DNA of 47,677 nucleotides from the NCBI GenBank assembly GCA_023458315.1, contig JAEXAH010000073.1:1-47677 (forward strand), written 5' to 3'. Within the stretch, counting starts at the first letter, position 1; the number at the start of each line of letters is the position of its first letter. The position numbers were made by a program, and so were the translations under genes. Below the pieces are notes generated by a model, which was not told the DNA's origin, made no database searches, and worked only from the letters and a program-made list of their open reading frames with translations. This DNA comes from Pseudomonadota bacterium (lineage in GTDB: Bacteria; Pseudomonadota; Alphaproteobacteria; Rhodospirillales; Magnetospirillaceae). Shown here piece by piece: positions 1-7,249 of the stretch.

Positions 1-593
1 GCCTCGGGCTGCGACGCGGTGACGGGCGGCGCCGGTTCGGATTGCGGCCGCGCCTCGGGCAGCGGCAGCGGGGCGCGGGCGATTTCGGCGCGCGGCGCGG
101 CGCGCGGCACTTCGGGCTTGGCCTCGACCTTGGCGGCGCGCACCGGCATGGCGGCGTTCAGAAAGGCGGCGCGGCCGACCGCCTGCAAATCCATGACGAA
201 GCGCCAGCCCTGGCCGTCGCGCGGCGGAATGACGAAGGCCGACTTGACGGTGGCCGGTTCCTTCAGGTCGATCATGACGCGGCCGCCCAGCGAATCCTCG
301 TCGAAGCGCAGCGCGGCGACGGCGCCCAACGGACGGCGCAACGCCGCCTGCTGGCTCCAGTCCATGGGCGGGGTGTTGACCACCACGCGATAGGGATCGG
401 CATAAAGCGCCGTGCTGAAATCGATGGATTCCGACAGGTCGACCACGATGCGGGTGACGCCGTCGGGATGGGTGCCCAGGCGCATGCCGGTGGCGGTGGC
501 ACGCGCCCAGCCCAGGGCGGGCGCCAGCACCAGCGCGACCAACAGCACCATCGCCCATGCGCGGAGAAGCCAGGACCCCCGAACCACCGTCAT
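1..593 (-). CDS. amiC: N-acetylmuramoyl-L-alanine amidase, N-terminal part (gene runs off the left edge)
   Basis: Reading leftward from an ATG at 593, the frame is open to the window edge (about 197 codons). It starts with a hydrophobic signal peptide (LLVALVLAPALGWA) and continues into an AMIN-type beta domain (GMRLGTHPDGVTRIVVDLS, later DPYRVVVNTPP), then an Ala/Pro-rich linker. AMIN domains target periplasmic peptidoglycan amidases to the envelope, where they split daughter-cell walls. The catalytic Amidase_3 domain would lie outside the window, so the enzyme assignment is inferred from the AMIN domain and from gene order: in alphaproteobacteria rne is usually divergent from an amidase gene that precedes a class A penicillin-binding protein gene. 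Start chosen because the signal peptide follows directly. Other AMIN-domain secreted proteins are possible. Confidence 0.75.
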   Translation of the reverse strand, partial: MTVVRGSWLLRAWAMVLLVALVLAPALGWARATATGMRLGTHPDGVTRIVVDLSESIDFSTALYADPYRVVVNTPPMDWSQQAALRRPLGAVAALRFDEDSLGGRVMIDLKEPATVKSAFVIPPRDGQGWRFVMDLQAVGRAAFLNAAMPVRAAKVEAKPEVPRAAPRAEIARAPLPLPEARPQSEPAPPVTASQPE

Positions 594-629
594 CCCTCGT
601 CAACCTGCGGGCACAGCGCCCCATGGGCA

Positions 630-659
630 TCTATAACGCAGGAAACGGCTTAAGTTCAA
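630..659 (-). promoter_or_regulatory. Candidate sigma-70 promoter for the amidase gene
   Basis: On the minus strand TTGAAC (659-654) is followed after 18 bp by TATAGA (635-630), about 37 bp before the amidase start codon. Both hexamers are close to consensus and lie in an AT-rich patch of otherwise GC-rich sequence. Inferred from sequence only. Confidence 0.45.
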
Positions 660-730
660 TCCAAAAGGCATTGATTCGACAGAGTCTTCACGGCAAATGG
701 CCGCAACGGGGCGACCGCGCAACAAGATGA

Positions 731-759
731 TTGTGGAAAGCACCCGCACTGGTTATCTT
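731..759 (+). promoter_or_regulatory. Candidate promoter of rne
   Basis: TTGTGG (731-736), 17-bp spacer, TATCTT (754-759). It faces rne and would give a leader of roughly 310 nt. The 594-1074 interval holds no convincing gene; it carries the divergent amidase and rne promoters and the rne leader. Confidence 0.35.
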
Positions 760-814
760 GTCCGACCATAGGCTCGCCGCCTCAGGAGTCCCGCTTGCCG
801 GGGCGCGTGGCGCC

Positions 815-866
815 GCCACTCCCCGCGCTGTCGGACGGTTTCGTCCCGCGCCGTTGCCGGAGTGGC
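815..866 (+). promoter_or_regulatory. Structured element in the rne leader
   Basis: Two nested perfect inverted repeats: GCCACTCC (815-822) pairs with GGAGTGGC (859-866), enclosing the stem-loop GGACG-GTTT-CGTCC (833-846). In enterobacteria the rne 5' UTR is a structured element through which RNase E limits its own synthesis. A comparable role here is an inference from position and structure; no sequence homology to the enterobacterial leader is claimed. Confidence 0.4.
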
Positions 867-1074
867 AGGGTGTCGCGCATTGGGGTGGGCACCTATCCGT
901 TACTGACCCTTTCCGAAGCCGGGCGAGAGGCCCGCGACCGAGGTTCCCGCCAAATGCCCGTTTTCTCAGCATCGACCGAGGAATCGCCCGCAGGCGCCGC
1001 CGGCTTCGCCTTTGCATATCCCCGCCCTGCGCGCCCTGCGGCGTCGCGGGCGGCGCCACGGAGATTGAGATTTA

Positions 1075-3921
1075 ATGGTCAAGCGCATGCTTATCGATGC
1101 CACGCACCCGGAGGAGACCCGGGTCGTCGTGGTCAACGGAACCCGTCTGGAAGAACTGGACGTCGAAACCAGCACTAAGAAGCAGCTCAAGGGAAACATC
1201 TATCTGGCCAAGGTGGTTCGCGTCGAACCGTCGCTTCAGGCCGCTTTCGTTGATTACGGCGGGAACCGCCACGGTTTCCTGGCCTTCAGCGAAATCCACC
1301 CCGATTACTTCCAGATCCCGGTGGCCGACCGCCAGGCGCTGCTGGCCGCTCAGAAGGCGGCGGTGAGCGACGGCAACGGCGACGGCGACCACGACGCCCC
1401 GGCCGAAACCGCCGAGGCCCCGACCGAGGGCGAGGGCGAGACCCAGGCCGCCGCCGAGGGCGAAGGCGGCGAAGGCGGCCCCGAGCAGGTGGCCAAGCCC
1501 ACCAGCGTCGAGAGCGTCGGCGGCGACGACCCCTCCGACCAGGAACTGGAGCGCCGCCGCGCCCGCCTGCTGCGCAATTACAAGATCCAGGAAGTCATCA
1601 AGCGCCGCCAGATCATGCTGGTGCAGGTGGTCAAGGAAGAGCGCGGCAACAAGGGCGCCGCGCTGACCACCTATCTGTCGCTGGCCGGCCGCTATTGCGT
1701 GCTGATGCCCAACACCGCCCGTGGCGGCGGCGTCTCGCGCAAGATCGTCAGCACCACCGACCGCCGCCGCCTGAAGGCCATCGCCCAGGAGCTGAATTGC
1801 CCCGAGGGCATGGCGGTCATCGTCCGCACCGCCGGTTCGGAACGCAGCAAGACCGAGATCAAGCGCGATTACGAGTATCTGCTGCGCGCCTGGGACAACG
1901 TGCGCGACCTGACGCTGAAATCGTCGGCCCCGGCCCTGGTGTACGAGGAAGCCAGCCTGATCAAGCGGTCGATCCGCGACCTTTATTCGCGCGACATCGA
2001 CGAAGTGCTGGTGGACGGCGACGAGGGCTATCGTCTGGCCAAGGACTACATGCGCATGCTGACCCCCAGCCATGCCAAGAAGGTCCAGCCGTACAAGGAC
2101 CCGCTGATGCCCATGTTCCACCGCTATCAGGTGGAAACCCAACTGGACGCCATGCATTCGCCGGTGGTCCAGTTGCGTTCGGGCGGCTACATCGTCATCA
2201 ACCAGACCGAGGCGCTGGTCGCCATCGACGTCAATTCGGGCCGCGCCACCAAGGAGCGCCATATCGAGGAGACGGCGCTGAAGACCAACATGGAGGCCGC
2301 CGAGGAGGTGGCCCGCCAGTTGCGCCTGCGTGACCTTGCCGGCCTCATCGTGATCGATTTCATCGACATGGAGGAGAGCCGCAACAACCACGCCGTCGAA
2401 CGCAAGCTGAAGGAAGCGCTGAAGGACGACCGCGCCCGCATCCAGGTGGGCAAGATCAGCGCCTTCGGCCTGCTGGAACTGTCGCGTCAGCGCCTGCGCC
2501 CCAGCTTGCAGGAAACCACCTTCAGCCCCTGCCCCCATTGCGCGGGCACCGGCCTGGTGCGTTCGGTGGAATCGGCGGCCATGCATGTGCTGCGCGCCAT
2601 CGAGGAAGAAGGCATCCGCCGCCGCTCGGCCGAGGTCACGGTCTACGTGCCCAGCCAGATCGCGCTGTATATCCTGAACCAGAAGCGCGACGCCCTGGCC
2701 GCCATCGAGGAACGCTACGATTTCCGCGTCTTCCTGGCCGGTGACGACAGCCTGATCCCGCCGAACCTGCGCATGGAGCGCATCAAGGCCGAGAACCGCC
2801 CCGAGGAAACCCGCCCGGCGATCACCCTGGACGTGCCGCCCCTGACCGTGGTCGAGGACGAGGACGAAGCCGAGGAGGAAGACGGCGCCGAGGAAGGCGA
2901 GGCCGAGGGCGAGAACGAGCGCGCCCAGGCCGAGAACGGCACCGACGGCGACAATGGCGAAGGCCGCAAGCGCCGCCGCCGCCGCCGCCGCAAGCGGCGC
3001 CCGGGCGAAGCGCCGTCGCAGCTTGACCTGGCCGCTGGCGAGGGCGAGGACGGTGGTGACGACGCCGAAGGCGAAGAAACCGACGCTGAAGGTGAAGGTG
3101 AAACCGAAGCCGAGGACGCCAACGGCGAAACCGATGGCGATGTGGATGGCGAAAGCGATGGCGAGCGCCGCAAGCGCCGCCGTGGCCGTCGCGGCGGCCG
3201 CCGCCGCCGCCGCACCCGCGAGGATGGCGAGCCCCTGAACGACGGCGAAGGTGAAAGCGAAGGCGAAGGCGACAACGACGCCCCCGTCGCCCCGCCGCGC
3301 CCCGCCGTTCCCGGCGGCGACCTGATCGCCAATCCCGACGCCGTGGCCGACGTGTTCGCCCAGGCGGAAGCCGCCGCCGAAGCCGAGGCCGCCCGCAAGG
3401 CCGAGGCTCCGGCCGAAGCCGCCGAAGCGGTGGCCGAGGACAAGCCGCGCCGCCGTCGCGCCCCGCGCAAGGCCGAAGCCGAGGCCACCCCGGCCGAAGC
3501 CAGCGAAGCCCCGGACGCCGAACCCGTCGCCGAGGAAAAGCCCAAGCGGTCGCGCGCCAAGAAGGCCGAACCGGCGGAAAAGGCCGAGCCCAAGGCCAAG
3601 AAGGCGGATGCCAAGGACAAGGCCGAACCCAAGCCCCGCAGCCGCGCCAAGAAGGCCGAGGCGATCGAGGGTGACGCCGCCGCCGAGGCCGAGACCAAGC
3701 CCAAGCGGACCCGCGCCAAGAAGACCGCCCCGGCGGAAGCCGAGGTGCCGGTGATCAGCGATGTGGTGGTCAGCGAGGTGGTGGCCGAAGCCGAAACCCC
3801 GGTGGAAGCCGTGACCGAGGCGGCAGCCGCCCCGGCCGAGCCCCCGGCTCCGGCCCAGGAAGAAGAAGCCCCCGCCCCGGCCCGTCCGGCGCGCAAGGGC
3901 TGGTGGAACAAGCTGCTGTAA
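1075..3921 (+). CDS. rne: Ribonuclease E/G family endoribonuclease
   Basis: RNase E cleaves single-stranded AU-rich RNA, drives mRNA decay and rRNA/tRNA processing, and scaffolds the degradosome. The 948-aa protein begins MVKRMLIDATHPEE. An S1 RNA-binding domain (about residues 35-210) is split by an acidic Gly/Glu-rich insertion (about 95-155), as is common in alphaproteobacteria. The catalytic core carries the metal-binding aspartates in VAIDVNSGR (D385) and VIDFIDM (D428/D431), and the Zn-link cysteines CPHC at 486-489. After about residue 590 the tail is a low-complexity scaffold: acidic EGE/GEE runs, two Arg-rich blocks and three Lys/Arg-RAKKAE repeats, probably RNA- and partner-binding. 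GGAG lies about 12 bp before the ATG. A terminator follows the stop directly, so the gene is probably monocistronic. Assignment is firm. Confidence 0.97.
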   Translation: MVKRMLIDATHPEETRVVVVNGTRLEELDVETSTKKQLKGNIYLAKVVRVEPSLQAAFVDYGGNRHGFLAFSEIHPDYFQIPVADRQALLAAQKAAVSDGNGDGDHDAPAETAEAPTEGEGETQAAAEGEGGEGGPEQVAKPTSVESVGGDDPSDQELERRRARLLRNYKIQEVIKRRQIMLVQVVKEERGNKGAALTTYLSLAGRYCVLMPNTARGGGVSRKIVSTTDRRRLKAIAQELNCPEGMAVIVRTAGSERSKTEIKRDYEYLLRAWDNVRDLTLKSSAPALVYEEASLIKRSIRDLYSRDIDEVLVDGDEGYRLAKDYMRMLTPSHAKKVQPYKDPLMPMFHRYQVETQLDAMHSPVVQLRSGGYIVINQTEALVAIDVNSGRATKERHIEETALKTNMEAAEEVARQLRLRDLAGLIVIDFIDMEESRNNHAVERKLKEALKDDRARIQVGKISAFGLLELSRQRLRPSLQETTFSPCPHCAGTGLVRSVESAAMHVLRAIEEEGIRRRSAEVTVYVPSQIALYILNQKRDALAAIEERYDFRVFLAGDDSLIPPNLRMERIKAENRPEETRPAITLDVPPLTVVEDEDEAEEEDGAEEGEAEGENERAQAENGTDGDNGEGRKRRRRRRRKRRPGEAPSQLDLAAGEGEDGGDDAEGEETDAEGEGETEAEDANGETDGDVDGESDGERRKRRRGRRGGRRRRRTREDGEPLNDGEGESEGEGDNDAPVAPPRPAVPGGDLIANPDAVADVFAQAEAAAEAEAARKAEAPAEAAEAVAEDKPRRRRAPRKAEAEATPAEASEAPDAEPVAEEKPKRSRAKKAEPAEKAEPKAKKADAKDKAEPKPRSRAKKAEAIEGDAAAEAETKPKRTRAKKTAPAEAEVPVISDVVVSEVVAEAETPVEAVTEAAAAPAEPPAPAQEEEAPAPARPARKGWWNKLL

Positions 3922-3948
3922 TCGGCGGCGACACTCCCCACGACAAAA

Positions 3949-3979
3949 GGGCGTCCCGCGCAAGCGGGGCGCCCTTTTT
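3949..3979 (+). terminator. Rho-independent terminator of rne
   Basis: GC-rich stem GGGCG-T-CCCGC / GCGGG-G-CGCCC with a small GCAA loop, followed by TTTTT (3975-3979), 27 bp after the rne stop codon. Confidence 0.9.
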
Positions 3980-4046
3980 CGATGCCGCATTCAAAACCGT
4001 GCCCAGAGGGATCAGCCCGGACAGGCGCCGTCAGTCGTCGGCCCGT

Positions 4047-4475
4047 TCATGTTCGGCGGTGCCTCCAAGATGCCGCATAATTGAGCGGCGGCGACTCCAT
4101 GTGTTGGCGGACATATTCCTCGAGGAGACGGGCCTCCTCGACGATGGCCTCGGCCGCCGTTTCGAATGAGCGCCAGCAGACGTGCAGCTTATCCAGCGGG
4201 AAGTGGCGCGCCATCCTGTATTCCTGGAAGCGCCAACCCGCCATGTGACCGGCTGCATCGTCCGTGCTCGCGCACCGCCTGAATGTCCGCAGGCGCCGCC
4301 GCAAGGATTTGGACTGCCCGATGTCCAGAATACCCTGCTCATCGACCCCGACGGCACGGTGCAGCGCGCGGTGGGCACCGATCATGTACGTGCCAGGCCC
4401 CGTCGGGATGCTCTTCCAACCGATGGCGGTGAAGGGCGCCCACTCGGTCCAGTCGGGCCACGTTTCGAGTTTCAC
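4047..4475 (-). CDS. GIY-YIG-nuclease-like protein
   Basis: The 142-aa protein begins with GTG (MKLETWPDWTEW). Residues 26-70 match the start of a GIY-YIG fold: GTYM stands for the GIY element, DIGQS for the YIG element, followed by the basic helix SLRRRLRTF, and a Glu-rich C-terminal helix (EAIVEEARLLEEY) may supply the metal-binding Glu. GIY-YIG domains are single-strand-nicking or double-strand-cutting endonucleases in homing enzymes, restriction enzymes and repair proteins. The second motif is YIG-degenerate (DIG), so activity is uncertain. The GTG start overlaps the stop of the upstream DUF4268 gene (GTGA), so the two are translationally coupled. The pair sits alone between the rne terminator and an unrelated regulator, which suggests an acquired cassette. 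Confidence 0.6.
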   Translation of the reverse strand: MKLETWPDWTEWAPFTAIGWKSIPTGPGTYMIGAHRALHRAVGVDEQGILDIGQSKSLRRRLRTFRRCASTDDAAGHMAGWRFQEYRMARHFPLDKLHVCWRSFETAAEAIVEEARLLEEYVRQHMESPPLNYAASWRHRRT

Positions 4476-5419
4476 GCCGTCACCCCCCTCAACAACGGGC
4501 CGAACACAGCCTTCATCTTCAGCAGACCATCGATAAGCCAGGACCGGATGGTACTATCGGCGAGAGCATCATCGAGGGTGGTTTCGAATCGCACCACCGA
4601 GATGCGGCAGGCGCGCTTCTGGTCCAGACGCTCCCAGTCCAGCGCGACGCCGAACCGCTGCTCGATATCGTCTTTCTTGGCGATCAGGGCATCGAAGATG
4701 GCTTTGTTGCGCGTGGCGTCGCCGACGTCGATGTAAAGCTCGGCGCGCAGCCGGTCGCCGCTGGCGAAGGCCGCGTTGTAGGTGATGCCGGTCGTGCCGC
4801 TTGAGAAGGCGTACCAGCTCTGCGGCTGGGCGGCGCGGGCATTGGTGAATTTGTGCCGCTCTCGCAACTCGTCCAGGACGGGCTGATAGAATTGCTGGTA
4901 TCGCAGCCGCTTCTCCGACACTTCACCGCCACTGCCCGATACCGCCTTCTTTGACCAGGCGTTGGGGAAGGCGACCAACCGGAATTGTACCGCAGGTTTG
5001 GAATCGTCGATGCGGATGGCCTCCAGGGCCACGCCGAAGAACTCGATGCGCTCGTCGGTGTGCCGATTCAACCAGTCCAGGGCCTCGCGGTGTTCCTCCC
5101 GGACCTCAGGACTGATCCAGATGATGACCGCGGCATCCAAGCCGGAGGCGTAGGTGATGAGCTGGCCGAGATGGCGATGGTCGGTCGGCTCGAGCTGGTT
5201 CTCGATGATGACCGGTCGGTCGCGGCCGGTGTCGTGCGCCTGGATATCGCAGGAGAAGGCGCCCACCGATTTCTCGGTCTGGATCAGTTCCAGATCCAGA
5301 CCCAGCGCCTCACCCAGAAGGCCCAGATGATTGGCCAGCCAAGGGGTGAAGTCGCCCGCTTCCTTTTCCCAAAGCTTGCGCGGATCGACGTGCTCGAGCT
5401 TGCCCAGTTGAACGGTCAT
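4472..5419 (-). CDS. DUF4268 domain protein with nuclease-like N-terminus
   Basis: 315 aa. The N-terminal 150 residues (FTPWLANHLGLL, then CDIQAHD, VIIENQLEPTDHRHLGQLITYASG) resemble the PD-(D/E)XK-type fold seen in NucS-like and DUF4268-associated proteins: a D in CDI, an E-N-Q motif in place of E-X-K, then a conserved LGQL-TYA helix. The C-terminal part (about 165-315: RLRYQQFYQPVLDELRE, SSGTTGITYNAAF, ELYIDVGDATRNKAIFDAL, RISVVRFE) matches the DUF4268 pattern. These proteins are often found near restriction-modification or defence genes; the biochemical role is not established. It is the first gene of a two-gene unit with the GIY-YIG-like protein (4-bp overlap). Family recognition is from memory of motifs. 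Confidence 0.65.
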   Translation of the reverse strand: MTVQLGKLEHVDPRKLWEKEAGDFTPWLANHLGLLGEALGLDLELIQTEKSVGAFSCDIQAHDTGRDRPVIIENQLEPTDHRHLGQLITYASGLDAAVIIWISPEVREEHREALDWLNRHTDERIEFFGVALEAIRIDDSKPAVQFRLVAFPNAWSKKAVSGSGGEVSEKRLRYQQFYQPVLDELRERHKFTNARAAQPQSWYAFSSGTTGITYNAAFASGDRLRAELYIDVGDATRNKAIFDALIAKKDDIEQRFGVALDWERLDQKRACRISVVRFETTLDDALADSTIRSWLIDGLLKMKAVFGPLLRGVTA

Positions 5420-5562
5420 TTATCCCCCCAGCGCCGACACCCAATCACACGCTTTGTGTGTATTTACCTTCCCTACCACAATGCAGGCGTCATGGCGATG
5501 GTGGCGTCGCCCGGGGGGATGTCAGGGAATCGCCGCAATCCCCAACACCGCGTCAGCGCACG

Positions 5563-5600
5563 AAAAACCCCGCCGCCCGATCAGGGGCGGCGGGGTTTTT
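5563..5600 (-). terminator. Bidirectional intrinsic terminator
   Basis: AAAAA, then a 10-bp stem CCCCGCCGCC / GGCGGCGGGG around a CGATCAGG loop, then TTTTT. It works symmetrically; on the minus strand it lies 24 bp after the stop of the response-regulator gene. Confidence 0.88.
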
Positions 5601-5623
5601 CGAAACGTCGCTTGGTGCGCGGG

Positions 5624-6259
5624 TTACAACCCGATCTTGGCGGCCATGATGGCGGCCTGGGTGCGGTTTTCCACGCCCAAGGCCCGCAAGATGGCGGTGA
5701 CGTGCAGCTTGACGGTGATTTCCGCCAAGTCCAGGTCGCGGGCGATTTCCTTGTTGCTTTTGCCCTGGCGCAGCATGGCCAGCACGTCGCGCTGGCGCGG
5801 CGTCAGCACCGCCCGCAGGGTGTCGGCGTCGCCGGGTGCGCTGCCGCTGCCCTCGGGGACTTCCAGCCCGGGACTGACGAAGGTTTCGCCGGTCAGCACC
5901 AGCCGGATGGCATCCAGCATGGCAGCGCTGGACGACGCCTTCGAGATGTAGCCATGGGCACCGGAATCCAGGGCGCGCCGCACGTCCGAAGGCTGTTCCG
6001 AGGCCGAAACCACCACCAGATGCAGATTGGGCGACGCCCGTTTCAGCGCCTCGATGCCGGAAAATCCGTCCATGCCGGGCATGTTGAGATCGACCAGGGC
6101 GACATCCAAGGCTGCGTCGCCGCGCGCGGCGGACAATGCCTGGATGAAATCCGATGCCTCGACCACGTCAAGCGGGCCGTCGACCAAGCTTTCGAGTACC
6201 AGCCGAACGCCCTCGCGGAACAGGGCGTGGTCATCGGCGAGCAGGACCTTCATTCCCAT
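5624..6259 (-). CDS. NarL/FixJ-family response regulator
   Basis: 211 aa. Residues 3-120 form a receiver domain with the acidic pair D9-D10, phosphoacceptor D57 (LVDLNMPGMDG) and the conserved Lys in HGYISKAS. Residues 145-205 form a LuxR-type helix-turn-helix (LTPRQRDVLAMLRQGKSNKEIARDLDLAEITVKLHV). Such proteins are transcription factors activated by a partner histidine kinase. No kinase gene is adjacent, so it is an orphan here and its input is unknown. The frame offers two nearby starts, ATG at 6259 and the third codon; the second gives the usual length before VLLADDH. A strong terminator follows. Confidence 0.93.
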   Translation of the reverse strand: MGMKVLLADDHALFREGVRLVLESLVDGPLDVVEASDFIQALSAARGDAALDVALVDLNMPGMDGFSGIEALKRASPNLHLVVVSASEQPSDVRRALDSGAHGYISKASSSAAMLDAIRLVLTGETFVSPGLEVPEGSGSAPGDADTLRAVLTPRQRDVLAMLRQGKSNKEIARDLDLAEITVKLHVTAILRALGVENRTQAAIMAAKIGL

Positions 6260-6670
6260 ACCCCCGTTACACGGACCAATGGTCTCCCTCTGCCCCCGCA
6301 GGCACTTTAATCACACTCGCCATCCCCCCGCAACATTGGATATGGCGCCACACGCTGAAAATAACCGGTTTTTTGTAAGAATTTTTCTGAAACTGCGAAA
6401 TATACGGAGAATTCGACACAAAGAATGAAGATTGATAACGCCGAAAGAACCGATCACGATACGACAAAAACATCACATGGACTGAGAATGTTCAGGAGAA
6501 CATCTTCAGAAACTGAAGAAAAAGCAAAGTTCCAGGATAGTCCGCACAGGAAAATCTGTGTTTGACAAGAAGTTCCCGTCCTCTGCACAGCTTTCACCAC
6601 GGCAGCCAAGGCCGATACACTATTTTTCCAGCCGGGTGGCATGCTTTCCCACCACCGCCCGCCACCGGCA
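6260..6670. other. Gene-free low-GC interval with two adjacent perfect inverted repeats
   Basis: About 410 bp between two minus-strand genes; no frame has credible coding signal. Its 6350-6560 portion is markedly A/T-rich compared with the surroundings. It contains ATGTTC-AGGA-GAACAT (6488-6503), directly followed by CTTCAG-AAA-CTGAAG (6504-6518). The interval probably carries the promoter of the response-regulator gene; the paired dyads could be operators or a small structured RNA. Confidence 0.5.
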
Positions 6671-7150
6671 TCAACAACCAATGCGCGATTGGATGAAGGT
6701 TGCCATGCTCTCGACATCGTCGCGGCGGAATTGAGGAACGCCCTTGTTTCCACACGCGATATCCGCCGCAACAGCAACTACCGAAGGTTGATCTGCCGCG
6801 AGAAGCGGTTTTTTCAAGGTGGGGTCGTGGACCTCCAGCTTGTCGTGGTCGGCGAATTTGAAACCCTCGACCAGCAACAGATCGACCCCATCCACCCGCC
6901 CGGCCAGCGCGGGCAGATCGGTCCCCTCCTCTACCCGCACCAGCACGAAGCGTTCGGGCGAGACGGTCATCACCTGACAGGCCCCGGCCGCCAGCAGCGC
7001 CGCGCTGTCGGGATCGGCCAGGGCCGGGTCGTGATGGGTGTGCTTGAGGGTGGCCAGCCGCAATCCGCGCCGGACCAGCGCCGGGATCAGCCGCCGCATC
7101 AGGGTGGTCTTGCCGCTGCCGCTCCAACCGGCGATGCCGAAAATCTTCAT
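6671..7150 (-). CDS. mobB: Molybdopterin-guanine dinucleotide biosynthesis protein MobB
   Basis: 159 aa from the ATG at 7150 (MKIFGIAGWSGSGKTTL). The N-terminal P-loop GWSGSGKTT, the TLKHTHHD metal/nucleotide segment and LLLVEGFK are typical of MobB, a GTPase that assists MobA in attaching GMP to molybdopterin for DMSO-reductase-family enzymes. Length is usual for the family. A GTG in frame at 7168 would add six residues; the ATG start is preferred because the family normally begins a few residues before the IGIAG strand. No other molybdenum cofactor gene is adjacent. Confidence 0.9.
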   Translation of the reverse strand: MKIFGIAGWSGSGKTTLMRRLIPALVRRGLRLATLKHTHHDPALADPDSAALLAAGACQVMTVSPERFVLVRVEEGTDLPALAGRVDGVDLLLVEGFKFADHDKLEVHDPTLKKPLLAADQPSVVAVAADIACGNKGVPQFRRDDVESMATFIQSRIGC

Positions 7151-7198
7151 GCCGCAGCCTAGGCCCACAGCCCCGACACCGGCAAGCCCCGGTGTTCA

Positions 7199-7216
7199 TG
7201 ACCTGTGGGTAGGTCA
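7199..7216. promoter_or_regulatory. Candidate operator: TGACCT-N6-AGGTCA
   Basis: A perfect 6-bp inverted repeat with a 6-bp spacer in the divergent gap between mobB and the diguanylate cyclase gene. It lies just upstream of the AT-rich stretch TATAAA (7228-7233) / TATAGT (7236-7241) that could serve as -10 elements for the plus-strand gene. Binding protein unknown. Confidence 0.4.
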
Positions 7217-7249
7217 CAAACTAAAGATATAAAGCTATAGTCCCGATAC

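Noticed and set aside
1072..3990. 972-aa open frame antisense to rne
   Set aside because: A by-product of high-GC codon bias; Gly/Leu/His-rich low-complexity translation, and rne itself is unequivocal on the plus strand.
6594..7217. Alternative long frame over mobB
   Set aside because: Shifted frame of mobB; translation is Arg/Gly-rich without any motif, whereas the mobB frame has an intact P-loop.
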